Positions 33,745 through 41,859 of a DNA stretch of 50,471 nt are shown piece after piece (the stretch's first letter is position 1; every line of letters begins with the position of its first letter). The notes under the pieces are model-generated. The model ran no database searches. It was given only the letters and a program-made list of their open reading frames with translations, and was not told where the DNA came from. A program made the position numbers and the translations under genes. The DNA is taken from the NCBI GenBank assembly GCA_041695045.1, contig JBGFRR010000110.1, forward strand, positions 1 to 50,471. Direction: 5' to 3'. The DNA comes from JBGFRR01 sp041695045 (GTDB lineage Bacteria; Bacteroidota; Ignavibacteria; UBA10030).

Positions 33745-35049
33745 TTAGAATGCTTTCTCAACGTCGTACTGTTCAATGTTGGACACCACCTTTGAAAGGA
33801 ACTTTCCACCCAACTCCCCATCGATGATCCGATGGTCAAACGTGAGCGTCAGGTACACCATAGACCGGATGGCAATCATGTCGGCGCCCTCGGCGTCCGT
33901 TATCACCACCGGCCGCTTTGTGATCGCTCCGATTCCGAGAATACCCACCTGCGGCTGATTGATGATGGGCGTGCCGATAATGTTGCCGAACACACCGTAG
34001 TTGGTAACTGTAAACGTGCCGCCCTGGATGTCGTCCGGCGTGAGCTTGCGGCTGCGCGTGCGTGTGGCGACATCGTTTACCGCACGTGCAAGCCCGAGAA
34101 AGTTCTTTTCCTCCGCATTCTTGATGTTCGGCACAATCAGTCCCGACGGTGAAGCGACGGCCATGCCAAGGTTGATGAAATTCTTGAGGATGATCTTATC
34201 CCCCTCGACGGAACTATTCATCAACGGAAATTCCTTCAGCGCCTCGACGACAGCGTGCAGGAAAAAGTGTGTGTAGGTAAGCTTGAAGCCTTCCTGCTTC
34301 TCAAACCGCTCCGCATGCTTGTTGCGGAACTCAACAATCCTCGTGACGTCGCATTCCGAGATGGCCGCGACGTGCGGTGAAACGTGAACGCTCCGCACCA
34401 TGTGTTCCGCCATCTTCTGCTGCACGTTGTCCATCTGCACGATTGTGTAGCGCGGTGGGGGATATTTCTTCGCTAACTCCTTCGCATCGACAGGCTGTAT
34501 CGCGGCAAGCCAGGCCGGGGCTTGCACCGCCGGACGACGTATAGAACGTGCATCGATGTACGCGAGAATATCGTGTTTCGTAACGCGCCCTCCCGCGCCC
34601 GTGCCGGCAATGTGATCAAGCTCGGAGAGTGCAATGCCTTCCTTCTTCGCAATCGTCCTCACGAGCGGTGAATAGAAGCGTTGGCCGTCCCGTCCGCGTG
34701 CTGGGGCCTTCTCCGCCGTCTCTTGACGCTCGCGCGCCCCTTCGTGCTCTTCTTTCTTTGCCTCCGACGTTGCCGGCTCGGATATCTCCGTCTCCACCGT
34801 TGCCGCCGACGCATCCGTCTCAATTTTTGCTATCACGGTCCCCACCTCCACCGTCTCCTGCTCCTGCACGAGAATCTTTGTGAGGACGCCGCTGGCGGGA
34901 GATGGAATCTCGGAGTCCACCTTATCGGTGCTGATCTCGAGGATGGTCTCATCCTTCTGGACTTTGTCGCCGGGTTTTTTTGTCCAGCGCAGAATCTTCC
35001 CTTCTTGAATGCTCTCGCCCATCTTGGGCATGACGACGTCGACTTGCAT
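33745..35049 (-). CDS. 2-oxoacid dehydrogenase E2 (dihydrolipoyl acyltransferase)
   Basis: Core acyltransferase, probably of the branched-chain 2-oxoacid complex given the fused E1. 434 residues. Lipoyl domain 1-75 with EISTDKVDSEIPSP, the Lys in TDKVD being lipoylated. A variable Glu/Ala linker, then the E1/E3-binding domain (FYSPLVRTIAKKEGIAL, GRVTKHDILAYI, about 125-165). Catalytic domain with NYGVFGNIIGTPIINQPQ and TLTFDHRIIDG, carrying the active His and Asp. One lipoyl domain only. Toxin-antitoxin genes and relics separate it from E1. Confidence 0.93.
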   Translation of the reverse strand: MQVDVVMPKMGESIQEGKILRWTKKPGDKVQKDETILEISTDKVDSEIPSPASGVLTKILVQEQETVEVGTVIAKIETDASAATVETEISEPATSEAKKEEHEGARERQETAEKAPARGRDGQRFYSPLVRTIAKKEGIALSELDHIAGTGAGGRVTKHDILAYIDARSIRRPAVQAPAWLAAIQPVDAKELAKKYPPPRYTIVQMDNVQQKMAEHMVRSVHVSPHVAAISECDVTRIVEFRNKHAERFEKQEGFKLTYTHFFLHAVVEALKEFPLMNSSVEGDKIILKNFINLGMAVASPSGLIVPNIKNAEEKNFLGLARAVNDVATRTRSRKLTPDDIQGGTFTVTNYGVFGNIIGTPIINQPQVGILGIGAITKRPVVITDAEGADMIAIRSMVYLTLTFDHRIIDGELGGKFLSKVVSNIEQYDVEKAF

Positions 35050-35072
35050 ATTTTTTCCCTTCGATAATGACC

Positions 35073-35286
35073 TTAAGCCGTTACCGTCTCGAAAGCGATT
35101 CGTAGCTGTTCAGATGAAGGCAGGGAATAGTTGAGTTTTTTCAATCCAATGACTTTACCCTGGCGATTCTTCATTCAGACAATCTCTTCTCCGGTTTCTT
35201 CGGAGATATACTCCTCATTCAGGATTGCTGAACCACACCGTCAACGTACTAGCCTTACGATCATAGTACACTTTTACGTGCTCCAT
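35073..35286 (-). pseudogene. Frameshifted DUF2283 gene remnant
   Basis: From the ATG at 35286 the frame reads MEHVKVYYDRKASTLTVWF then NPE and stops at 35217-35215. Dropping one base restores EEYISEETGEEIV, a stop, then MKNRQGKVIGLKKLNYSL to a stop at 35073. The joined product is a DUF2283 protein (YYDRxxxTLTVWF, SEETGxEIV, GKVIGxxxLNYS). One frameshift plus one nonsense codon show decay. Confidence 0.72.
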
Positions 35287-35396
35287 ATGAGCTCGCCCTC
35301 TTTGATTGAGTCTGTTGGGTATGCTGTGATCAAGTAACCAAAAGCATTGAGCTTCTTTGCGACAGCATATAACCAGCGCTCAGGTTTCTCAATCAT
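35274..35396 (-). pseudogene. C-terminal fragment of a nuclease-type toxin gene
   Basis: The frame from 35396 reads MIEKPERWLYAVAKKLNAF, GYLITAYPTD and SIKEGELIWS before TAA. The RWLxxVxKxLN / ITAYxTDxIKxGExxW pattern is the C-terminus of small nuclease-like proteins that often precede DUF2283 genes. A stop eight codons upstream cuts off the rest; the remaining gap up to 35486 has only a 33-codon frame of no recognised family. It overlaps the DUF2283 remnant by 13 bases, as a real pair would. Confidence 0.55.
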
Positions 35397-35486
35397 CCGA
35401 TTTCGTCGGCGCTTCTCGCATTAGGACAACGACTACAAGACCTCCGGCATCTTCGATGAGCGCTTCAACCCTTCGTTTATTGAGTG

Positions 35487-35696
35487 TCATTCAACGACTA
35501 AGTTCTCAGTCGTCAAGTTAAAGATATCTGCTTTAGGATAGCGTTGCGTGGCATCGAGAATCTCGAGACCAATGAGCTTGCCATTCTCGTCCAGGTCGAT
35601 GCAAATCCCATCTTCCAGCTCTGTTGTCCGGGCAACCATTTTTTCCTGCAATCGGATGTAAAGTGCATCGACTTCTCTATCGTATTCAATTTTCAT
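35487..35696 (-). CDS. DUF2283 protein (antitoxin-like)
   Basis: 69 residues: KIEYDREVDALYIRLQE, a short loop, then GICIDLDENGKLIGLEILDA. This is the complete DUF2283 pattern (YDxxxDALYIRL; DxDxxGxxxGIEIL). The family is commonly paired with DUF4258 or nuclease-like genes and is thought to be the antitoxin. It starts two bases after the DUF4258 stop. Intact, in contrast to the relic at 35073. Confidence 0.85.
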   Translation of the reverse strand: MKIEYDREVDALYIRLQEKMVARTTELEDGICIDLDENGKLIGLEILDATQRYPKADIFNLTTENLVVE

Positions 35697-35698
35697 AG

Positions 35699-35920
35699 TT
35701 ACCTCGTCTTATCGATTGCACTAATGATAACAATTCGTTCTGCTTCCTCTTTGAAAATAACTTTGATCAACTTCTCCCCCACCCGCCCGCTTACCTTCTT
35801 TCGTCCTTTTATTGAATCTTGAATATCCTCTACAGCCTCAACAACTTTCACGACCTCCTCCTCACTGATGTCTCTCCATCTCATTCTTCGCTTAGCATGT
35901 CGGCTAAAATAGATGTTCAT
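35699..35920 (-). CDS. DUF4258 protein (toxin-like)
   Basis: 73 residues. FSRHAKRRMRWRDISEEEV matches the DUF4258 opening (HAxxRMxxRxI), and the end KLIKVIFKEEAERIVIISAI matches its closing strands. DUF4258 proteins have a RelE/BrnT-like small fold and are regarded as probable toxins. The ATG overlaps the E1 stop as TGATG, coupling it to a metabolic gene. Partner: DUF2283 two bases downstream. Confidence 0.82.
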   Translation of the reverse strand: MNIYFSRHAKRRMRWRDISEEEVVKVVEAVEDIQDSIKGRKKVSGRVGEKLIKVIFKEEAERIVIISAIDKTR

Positions 35921-37965
35921 CAGTACGCCGCAAGCTCCTCCAATGCCGCCACAATCTTTCGCTCGTTCGGCAGCATCGCATCCTCAAGAGGCGGACTGTA
36001 TGGTACCGGCGCGTCGAGCGCCGCGACGCGGCGAATCGGCGCGTCGAGACTTTCGAACAACTCATCGGCGATGCGCGCGGCAATCTCCGCACCGAATCCC
36101 GCCGTGAGCGTGTCTTCATGAACGACAAGCACGCGGTTTGTTTTCTTCACCGACGCCGCTATCGTCTCCATGTCGAGCGGGTTGATGGTGCGAAGATCAA
36201 TCACCTCAACGCTCACACTCTTCTCCTCCATCTTCTTGGCCACCTCGAGCGATTTCTGCACCATGTAGCCATAGGTCACCACCGTGATGTCCGAGCCCTG
36301 CCGCTTGACGGACGCGAGGCCAAACGGAAGCACATAGTCCTTATCCGGTTCCGGCGATGCTGCGTAACCCTGGCGATACAATCCCTTATGCTCCATGAAA
36401 ATCACAGGGTCATCTCCACGGATCGCTGCTTTGAGCAACCCCTTCGCGTCCGCAGCGTTTGATGGGAACGCGAGACGAATGCCTGGAATGTGCGCCATGA
36501 TGCCTTCGATGCATTGACTGTGATAATGTCCGCCGTGGATGTACCCGCCTACGGGAACACGAATCACAACAGGACACGTCCAGGCATTGTTCGACCGATA
36601 CCGGAACATGGCTAACTCATCTCGGATTTGCATAAAGCCGGGCCAGATGTAATCGCCAAATTGAATCTCCGGCACGGGCCTCCATCCTTTGAGTGCCATG
36701 CCGATGGCAACGCCGATAATGCTCGCTTCGGCCAGCGGTGAGTTGAACGCGCGCTCGGTGCCAAACTTTGTCGAAAGGCCCTTCGTTGCAGTGAACACGC
36801 CTCCTTTACCGTCCGCGATATCTTCCCCGAAGATGACCATCTTCGGCTCGCGCTCCATCTCTTCATGCAGCGCGTGGTTGATGGCGTCGACGAGGACGAC
36901 GCGATTGCCCGTGTGTTCGGGCTCTTCAAAGTCGCGCGGCGGATGCACATGCGCCTCGCCGTAAACGTGGAGATCGACCGTTGAAGGAGCTGGAAGCGGT
37001 TGCGCCTCCGCCCAATCGACTGCGTCATCAACTTCCTTTTTGATTTCCCCTTGCTGCGCGCTGGCTTCTGCGTCGGTCAAGTAGCCTTCCTCAATCAGGT
37101 AGTGCGTCATCTTCGGAATCGGATCCTGGGCACGATCACGCTCGATCTCTTCCTTCGACCGGTACTTGTTATGGTCATCCGACGATGAGTGCGGCAGCAA
37201 ACGGACGACATCAGCGACGATGAGCGTCGGGCCTTTGCCGCTGCGCGCTCGATCCACAGCCGCCTGCCAGGCTTCGTAGGATTCGACAAAGTTCGTCCCA
37301 TCGATGTGAACGCGATGCAATCCGACGAACCCTTTGGTCGCTTCATAGACCGACCCGCCCGCCGTTTGCTCTTCGACGCGCACAGAGATGGCAAACTTGT
37401 TATCCTGCACATGGAAAATCACCGGCAGAGCTTCTCGTGCAGCCCAGTTGATGGCCTCCCAGAACTCGCCTTCGCTTGTCGCCCCTTCCCCCGACGACAC
37501 ATAGACGACTTCGCCGCTCTTTTCTTTTTTGGCGGCAAGGGCAATGCCGACTGCCTGCAGGAATTGCGTTCCTGTGGGACTCGATTGTGTGACTGAGCGA
37601 ATCTCCTTCTTACCGAAGTGCGACGGCATCTGTCGCGCGCCGGTGGAGGGGTCGCCGGCGCGATGGAGCGCCGCAAGAACAATCTCCCGCGGCGTCATGC
37701 CGTAGTGGAGGGAAAAGGCAAGATCGCGGTAGTACGGACACGCGTAATCATGGCCCGGCTTGAGCGATTCAGCGGCAGCGACTTGCGTTGCCTCGTGCCC
37801 CGAGCCGCCAATGTGGAAGAAGCACTTACCTTGCTTGAGCAGAATCAACTGCTTCTCGTCCATGCGGCGAGCGAGAAGCATCGTCCGGTAAGCGCGGAGC
37901 AATACGTCTTGAGCGATGCGCTCGCGCTTCATCTTGGTGCCGACCTCAGTTTTCGCTACTGCCAT
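35920..37965 (-). CDS. Fused 2-oxoisovalerate-type dehydrogenase E1 (alpha-beta)
   Basis: Thiamine-diphosphate enzyme that decarboxylates branched-chain 2-oxoacids and acylates E2. 681 residues: alpha part about 1-345, beta part about 360-681. The ThDP motif is seen as SSGEGATSEGEFWE and VQDNKFAIS; the phosphorylation-loop region is RLLPHSSSDDHNKYR. The beta part has GEDIADGKGGVF, NSPLAEASIIGVAIG and a C-terminal transketolase-type domain with DLRTINPLD and VHEDTLTAGFG. The ATG at 37965 has GGAGGA nine bases upstream. Fused E1 chains occur across the FCB group. Confidence 0.93.
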   Translation of the reverse strand: MAVAKTEVGTKMKRERIAQDVLLRAYRTMLLARRMDEKQLILLKQGKCFFHIGGSGHEATQVAAAESLKPGHDYACPYYRDLAFSLHYGMTPREIVLAALHRAGDPSTGARQMPSHFGKKEIRSVTQSSPTGTQFLQAVGIALAAKKEKSGEVVYVSSGEGATSEGEFWEAINWAAREALPVIFHVQDNKFAISVRVEEQTAGGSVYEATKGFVGLHRVHIDGTNFVESYEAWQAAVDRARSGKGPTLIVADVVRLLPHSSSDDHNKYRSKEEIERDRAQDPIPKMTHYLIEEGYLTDAEASAQQGEIKKEVDDAVDWAEAQPLPAPSTVDLHVYGEAHVHPPRDFEEPEHTGNRVVLVDAINHALHEEMEREPKMVIFGEDIADGKGGVFTATKGLSTKFGTERAFNSPLAEASIIGVAIGMALKGWRPVPEIQFGDYIWPGFMQIRDELAMFRYRSNNAWTCPVVIRVPVGGYIHGGHYHSQCIEGIMAHIPGIRLAFPSNAADAKGLLKAAIRGDDPVIFMEHKGLYRQGYAASPEPDKDYVLPFGLASVKRQGSDITVVTYGYMVQKSLEVAKKMEEKSVSVEVIDLRTINPLDMETIAASVKKTNRVLVVHEDTLTAGFGAEIAARIADELFESLDAPIRRVAALDAPVPYSPPLEDAMLPNERKIVAALEELAAY

Positions 37966-38023
37966 GCTTCCATTCCTCCGGATTGTCGTTCATGCAAATT
38001 TCATTAACGCTGCGCGGTTTCAG

Positions 38024-38779
38024 CTATCGCCTCGGATGCCGGGCGGGCCTGCCTGCCGCCTGCCTGCCGCCTGCCTGCCGGCAGGCAGGGCAGGCATACG
38101 TGCTCACAACGCGCAGCAGTTCATCCTTCGATACCGAAACCGAGTAGCAACCGAATACCGCCGCAAACGCACGTGTCAGCTCGGCATGCACATCCTGCAA
38201 CGGCACACGGCGACCGAGCAGCTGTTCCATCGACGTTACACCCTTGTGAAAGATGCCGCACGGAATGATGCGATTGAACTTGGAGAGGTCCGTGTTGACG
38301 TTGAGCGCAAAGCCGTGCATGGTGATCCAACGACTGACCTTGATACCGATGGCGGCGATCTTTTCTCCTCGAACCCAGACGCCGGTCATGCTCTCCTCGC
38401 GGCCCCCCTCGATGCCAAACTCTTCGAGCGCCAGAATGATCACTTCTTCGAGACACCTCAAGTAGCGATGGATATCGGTGAAGTAGTCGTTCAGCGCGAT
38501 GATCGGATAGCCAACGATTTGGCCCGGACCGTGGTAGGTAACATCGCCGCCGCGGTCGATATGAAACACATCGACACCCCCTTCCCGGAGCTCTTGTTCG
38601 GAAGCGAGAAGATGATTGCCGTCTCCGCCTTTACCGATGGTGTAGACGTGCTCATGCTCGGTGTAGAGCAGCACATCGGTTATGAGGCCATAGTGCCGGA
38701 GGTCAAAGAGCTTCTGTTGAAGCTCCCACGCCTCGGCATACCGCGTGCGGCCGATATTGGTGGCGGCAAGTTGCATCAT
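38024..38779 (-). CDS. lipB: Lipoate-protein ligase B (octanoyltransferase) with repeat-derived tail
   Basis: Moves octanoate from acyl carrier protein to E2 lipoyl domains, the step before LipA. 251 residues. Marks: RGGDVTYHGPGQIVGYPI, GVWVRGEKIAAIGIKVSRW with the catalytic Lys, and FNRIIPCGI with the catalytic Cys. The last about 22 residues (CPACRQAGG, RQAAGRPARHPRR) are not LipB-like; they are encoded by a CCTGCCTGCCGG-type repeat that has entered the 3' end. The ATG overlaps the preceding small gene as ATGA. 58 bases separate it from E1. Confidence 0.94.
   Translation of the reverse strand: MMQLAATNIGRTRYAEAWELQQKLFDLRHYGLITDVLLYTEHEHVYTIGKGGDGNHLLASEQELREGGVDVFHIDRGGDVTYHGPGQIVGYPIIALNDYFTDIHRYLRCLEEVIILALEEFGIEGGREESMTGVWVRGEKIAAIGIKVSRWITMHGFALNVNTDLSKFNRIIPCGIFHKGVTSMEQLLGRRVPLQDVHAELTRAFAAVFGCYSVSVSKDELLRVVSTYACPACRQAGGRQAAGRPARHPRR
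38038..38095. repeat. CCTGCCTGCCGGCAGGCAGG-type repeat inside the lipB 3' end
   Basis: Three tandem copies of GCCTGCCTGCC are followed by GGCAGGCAGG, making a perfect palindrome at the end of the array. It is read through by lipB, supplying its unusual C-terminus. A degenerate relative follows polA at 25391-25465. Confidence 0.8.
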
Positions 38780-39012
38780 TTTGCCATGAGCCGTATGGCT
38801 TCCTTCCGCCCTTCCTCCGTTAACTTCTCCATTCGTTGTAAGACCACCATTGTTTCCGCATCGAGTCTCTCTGAAAGCGTCTTTGTTTCCACATCCAGCT
38901 TATTCAACAGCGCTCGCGTTTCTTTGCCATTCTTTCTTGAAGCCCGGGCAAGCCAGACACCATAGAACCGCCGCTTGCAATAATGGGAAACCGCTAGCTG
39001 AAAGTCAGCCAA
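38776..39012 (-). CDS. Short helical protein, unrecognised
   Basis: 78 residues. It begins MADFQLAVSHYCKRRFYG and ends in a charged heptad-like helix (LNKLDVETKTLSERLDAET, then RMEKLTEEGRKEAIRLMAK), likely a coiled coil. No family recognised. Its stop overlaps the lipB start as ATGA, and it begins 23 bases after the YgiT-type antitoxin, so it sits in the operon in good register. It may be a third component of that toxin-antitoxin locus or a chance frame. Confidence 0.45.
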   Translation of the reverse strand: MADFQLAVSHYCKRRFYGVWLARASRKNGKETRALLNKLDVETKTLSERLDAETMVVLQRMEKLTEEGRKEAIRLMAK

Positions 39013-39035
39013 TTCATGGGATTTTCCCAGCCGCG

Positions 39036-39278
39036 TTAAGCTACTTGATACGATGAGCCTACTTTTTCAAACTCGCTCGTTTGCTTCTTAGAAAGCTTCA
39101 TTCGTACTTCTTCAAATCTCTTAATCGTATCTTCGTCGTACAACCTCTCACCGCAGCGTAAACAAACTTCAGCGCGCACTCTCATCATCGCGGTGTCGTT
39201 ACCGCCGCGAAGAAGTTTTTCTACCTGCTTTTCAATCAACTCACCGCCACAAACAGGGCATTTTTCGAATCTCATCAT
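39036..39278 (-). CDS. YgiT-type zinc-finger antitoxin
   Basis: 80 residues from the ATG at 39278, which overlaps the DUF4258 stop as ATGA. CPVCGGEL and EVCLRCGERLYD form a four-Cys zinc site like the N-terminal domain of MqsA. The region DTIKRFEEVRMKL follows; a full helix-turn-helix is not present, so it is the short form. It is paired with the DUF4258 gene, as is common for this combination. Confidence 0.86.
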   Translation of the reverse strand: MMRFEKCPVCGGELIEKQVEKLLRGGNDTAMMRVRAEVCLRCGERLYDEDTIKRFEEVRMKLSKKQTSEFEKVGSSYQVA

Positions 39279-39607
39279 ATTGTTTTCCTCCTTACTCTCC
39301 AATCAATCCATTTCTCTGGGTCGGGTTCATAAACAGTTATAAGAACCACATATAGATTTAGCTGATTGTAAGCCCAAACACTATGAACAGGCTTGCCCCC
39401 TTTTGTTCTCCCGAAAACCAAGCAACTTGGATAAGGCCTATCGTGTGGATACTCCTCAATAATTTCTCCACTCTTAACGGACGTATAAAGTTCTTCAATT
39501 GTTAAGCTATCAGCCGCTGCTTCTTCATCTGCATGGTCACTAATTCTTATTCTCTTTGATTCAATCGCATCAATAATGTCCTGAAGCTTGAATGGTAAAC
39601 TCATCAA
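39275..39607 (-). CDS. DUF4258 toxin
   Basis: 110 residues. RIRISDHADEEAAADSLTIE, SGEIIEEYPHDRPYPSCLVF and a late VLITVYEPDPEKWIDW match DUF4258 toxins of the MqsR-like group. The last segment (VYxPDPxxWxxW) is diagnostic. It starts 13 bases after the lpdA stop; two ATGs in a row (39607, 39604) are possible starts. Its codon use looks more AT-rich than lpdA, suggesting later arrival. Confidence 0.86.
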   Translation of the reverse strand: MMSLPFKLQDIIDAIESKRIRISDHADEEAAADSLTIEELYTSVKSGEIIEEYPHDRPYPSCLVFGRTKGGKPVHSVWAYNQLNLYVVLITVYEPDPEKWIDWRVRRKTI

Positions 39608-39620
39608 TCAGCCCAGACTC

Positions 39621-41015
39621 TCAAATATGGATCGCTACACCGTACGCATTCCCAGCCGCTTCCATCACGGCCTCAGAGAGTGTCGGGTGGGCGTGCATGG
39701 TACGGAAAATCTCCTCATACGTCGTCTCTAATGCCTTGGCGGTCACCAGCTCGGCGATCATCTCGGTCGCTTCCGAGCCGATGATATGCGCGCCCAGCAG
39801 TTCACCGTACTGTTCATCAAACACCAACTTCACCGTCCCCTCCGTTTCCCCAATCGCCATCGCTTTGCCGAGCGGACGGAACGGAAACTTCCCAACCTTC
39901 ACTTTGTATCCCGCGGCAACAGCGGCTTCCTCGGTCATCCCAACGCTCGCCACTTGCGGCTGGCAGTAAGTGCAGGAGGGAACATTATTCCGGTCGATGC
40001 CGTACGTGGCCTTACCCGCAATGTGTTCCGCAGCGATCATTCCTTTGTGCGATGCAACGTGGGCCAACAACGGCGGCCCGCTCACATCGCCAATCGCGTA
40101 AATCCCATCGACCGACGTCTTGCCAAACCCATCGACTTTGATGAATCCTTTTTCCACCTTCACACCGACCGACTCGAGCCCCATGTTCTCCACATTCCCC
40201 TGCACGCCGATCGCCATCAACGCAACATCGCCTTTGAGCGTCTTGCTTCCCTCCTTGCCGGAGACCTTCACGGATACCTCCGTACCGATAGACACCGATT
40301 CCACTTTGGTGTTCGTCAATAGCTCGATGCCCGATTTCTTCAGGCTCGATTCCAAAATCTTCGTGACCTCCGTATCCTCCATCGGCAGAATGGAGGGCAT
40401 CATCTCCACCACGGTTACCTTGGTGCCGAAGGCGTTATAAAAGTACGCAAACTCAATTCCAATCGCCCCCCCGCCGATAATGACCATGCTCTTCGGCTGT
40501 TCGGGCAGCGTCATTGCTTCGGTGCTCGTGATGATCTTCTGACGGTCAATCTCGACGCCGGGGATGGTGCGTGGGCGTCCCCCCGTTGCGAGGATGATAT
40601 TCTTCGACGTAATCGTATCCGCGTTCTTTCCATCCTTGCTCACCTGGATTGCATTCTTGCCTGTCAGTTTTGCCGTGCCGGAGAAAACCTCAATTTTATT
40701 TTTCTTCATCAAATACTCGACGCCCTTGGAGATGCGCTCCGAAACATCCCGACTCCGCTTGATGATCTTCGAGAAATCATAGCCGACCTCTTTCGCCGAA
40801 AGCCCGTATTCTTCGGCTTTCTTGAAGGTGTTGAACATCTCTGCGCTCTTGAGGAGGGCTTTGGAGGGAATACATCCCCAGTTGAGGCAAATGCCGCCGA
40901 GGCGATCGCGCTCGACCAGGCCGACCTTCATGCCAAGCTGAGCGGCACGGATTGCCGCCACATATCCGCCCGGGCCTCCACCGATAACTGTGACATCGAA
41001 CTGATGCTCTGCCAT
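39621..41015 (-). CDS. lpdA: Dihydrolipoyl dehydrogenase (E3)
   Basis: Reoxidises the E2 lipoyl groups with NAD. 464 residues. FAD motif GGGPGGYVAA, the redox disulfide GGICLNWGCIPSKALL, NAD motif GGGAIGIEFA, YAIGDV and the C-terminal HAHPTLSE with the catalytic His. All intact. The ATG at 41015 has AAAGGA seven bases upstream; 43 upstream codons of open frame are not part of the protein. First gene of the lipoate/dehydrogenase operon. Confidence 0.96.
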   Translation of the reverse strand: MAEHQFDVTVIGGGPGGYVAAIRAAQLGMKVGLVERDRLGGICLNWGCIPSKALLKSAEMFNTFKKAEEYGLSAKEVGYDFSKIIKRSRDVSERISKGVEYLMKKNKIEVFSGTAKLTGKNAIQVSKDGKNADTITSKNIILATGGRPRTIPGVEIDRQKIITSTEAMTLPEQPKSMVIIGGGAIGIEFAYFYNAFGTKVTVVEMMPSILPMEDTEVTKILESSLKKSGIELLTNTKVESVSIGTEVSVKVSGKEGSKTLKGDVALMAIGVQGNVENMGLESVGVKVEKGFIKVDGFGKTSVDGIYAIGDVSGPPLLAHVASHKGMIAAEHIAGKATYGIDRNNVPSCTYCQPQVASVGMTEEAAVAAGYKVKVGKFPFRPLGKAMAIGETEGTVKLVFDEQYGELLGAHIIGSEATEMIAELVTAKALETTYEEIFRTMHAHPTLSEAVMEAAGNAYGVAIHI

Positions 41016-41061
41016 TGTCGTCCTTTCAGAATTGCCCGTAAATGCCTGAAAAAGCGCTCGC

Positions 41062-41090
41062 AATATAGGGAGAACTGCGTCGAAAGGCAA
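41062..41090 (-). promoter_or_regulatory. Promoter candidate for the lpdA operon
   Basis: Minus strand TTGCCT (41090-41085), 17-base spacer, TATATT (41067-41062). The predicted start near 41055 is 40 bases before the lpdA ATG. The rest of 41091-41319 shows no gene. Confidence 0.55.
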
Positions 41091-41319
41091 CCGAGCAACA
41101 GCGGGCGCGGCGGTGGGGAACAGATGAGTTTGGAACAAACACATGAGCAGTCGATGAGTATAAAGAATTCAAAACTCAGCGACGGGGATTCAGCGAATCG
41201 AGAGAAACAGGAAACTGCACTTGAACTCCTCGCTCAGATCTTGTCGCAAGCTTGCGACTCATCATGAGCGAGAGCGTCCTCACGGTGCAGTTGAATGAAG
41301 ATGGTACACGAAAAAGAAA

Positions 41320-41348
41320 TTGATTCTTTTTCACTTTTCGGTTATCAT
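41320..41348 (+). promoter_or_regulatory. Promoter candidate for smpB-tyrS
   Basis: TTGATT (41320-41325), 17-base spacer, TATCAT (41343-41348). The leader is about 37 bases and contains a small hairpin GACCCC/GGGGTC (41370-41383) just before smpB, which lacks a Shine-Dalgarno. Confidence 0.45.
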
Positions 41349-41391
41349 TACACCACATTTTTTTGCCCAGACCCCACGGGGTCGTTCCGCG

Positions 41392-41856
41392 ATGGCCGAT
41401 CAAGAGCGACGCATCGTTGTCTCCAACCGCAAAGCCCGTCACGAGTATCACATACTCGAGACATTGGAAGCGGGGATTGTCTTGCAGGGAACCGAAGTGA
41501 AAGCGCTCCGACAAGGGAACGCCAATCTTCAAGACAGCTACGGCCTTCTGAACAACGGCGAGGTGTGGCTGCACGGCATGCACATCAGCCCGTACGAACA
41601 GGGGAGCATGTACAACCACGAGCCGCGCAGAACACGCAAGCTCCTTCTCCAGAAGCGACAGATCCGCAAACTGATCAGCACGCTGCGCGACAAGGGCATC
41701 ACGCTTGTTCCGTTGGCCGTGTACTTCAAAGGGCCGTATGCGAAAGTTGAGCTTGCCCTCGCACAGGGAAAGCGCCAGTACGACAAACGCGCGGCCATCG
41801 CCAAGCGCGAAGCCGAACGCGAAATTGCCAAACGTATGAAGAGGAGACTCTCCTAG
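41392..41856 (+). CDS. smpB: SsrA-binding protein SmpB
   Basis: Delivers tmRNA to stalled ribosomes. 154 residues, standard. Marks: VVSNRKARHEYHILETLEAG, GTEVKALRQGNANLQDSY, HISPYEQG, and the basic C-terminal end AKREAEREIAKRMKR. I chose the ATG at 41392; the open frame extends upstream through the promoter region. Three bases separate it from tyrS. The tmRNA gene itself is not in the window as far as I can see. Confidence 0.96.
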   Translation: MADQERRIVVSNRKARHEYHILETLEAGIVLQGTEVKALRQGNANLQDSYGLLNNGEVWLHGMHISPYEQGSMYNHEPRRTRKLLLQKRQIRKLISTLRDKGITLVPLAVYFKGPYAKVELALAQGKRQYDKRAAIAKREAEREIAKRMKRRLS

Positions 41857-41859
41857 AAA

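Noticed and set aside
32685..33827. 380-codon open frame on the plus strand
   Set aside because: Antisense to lipA, which has full catalytic motifs on the other strand.
37916..38965. 349-codon plus-strand frame opposite lipB
   Set aside because: Antisense to lipB and includes the palindromic repeat; no recognisable product.
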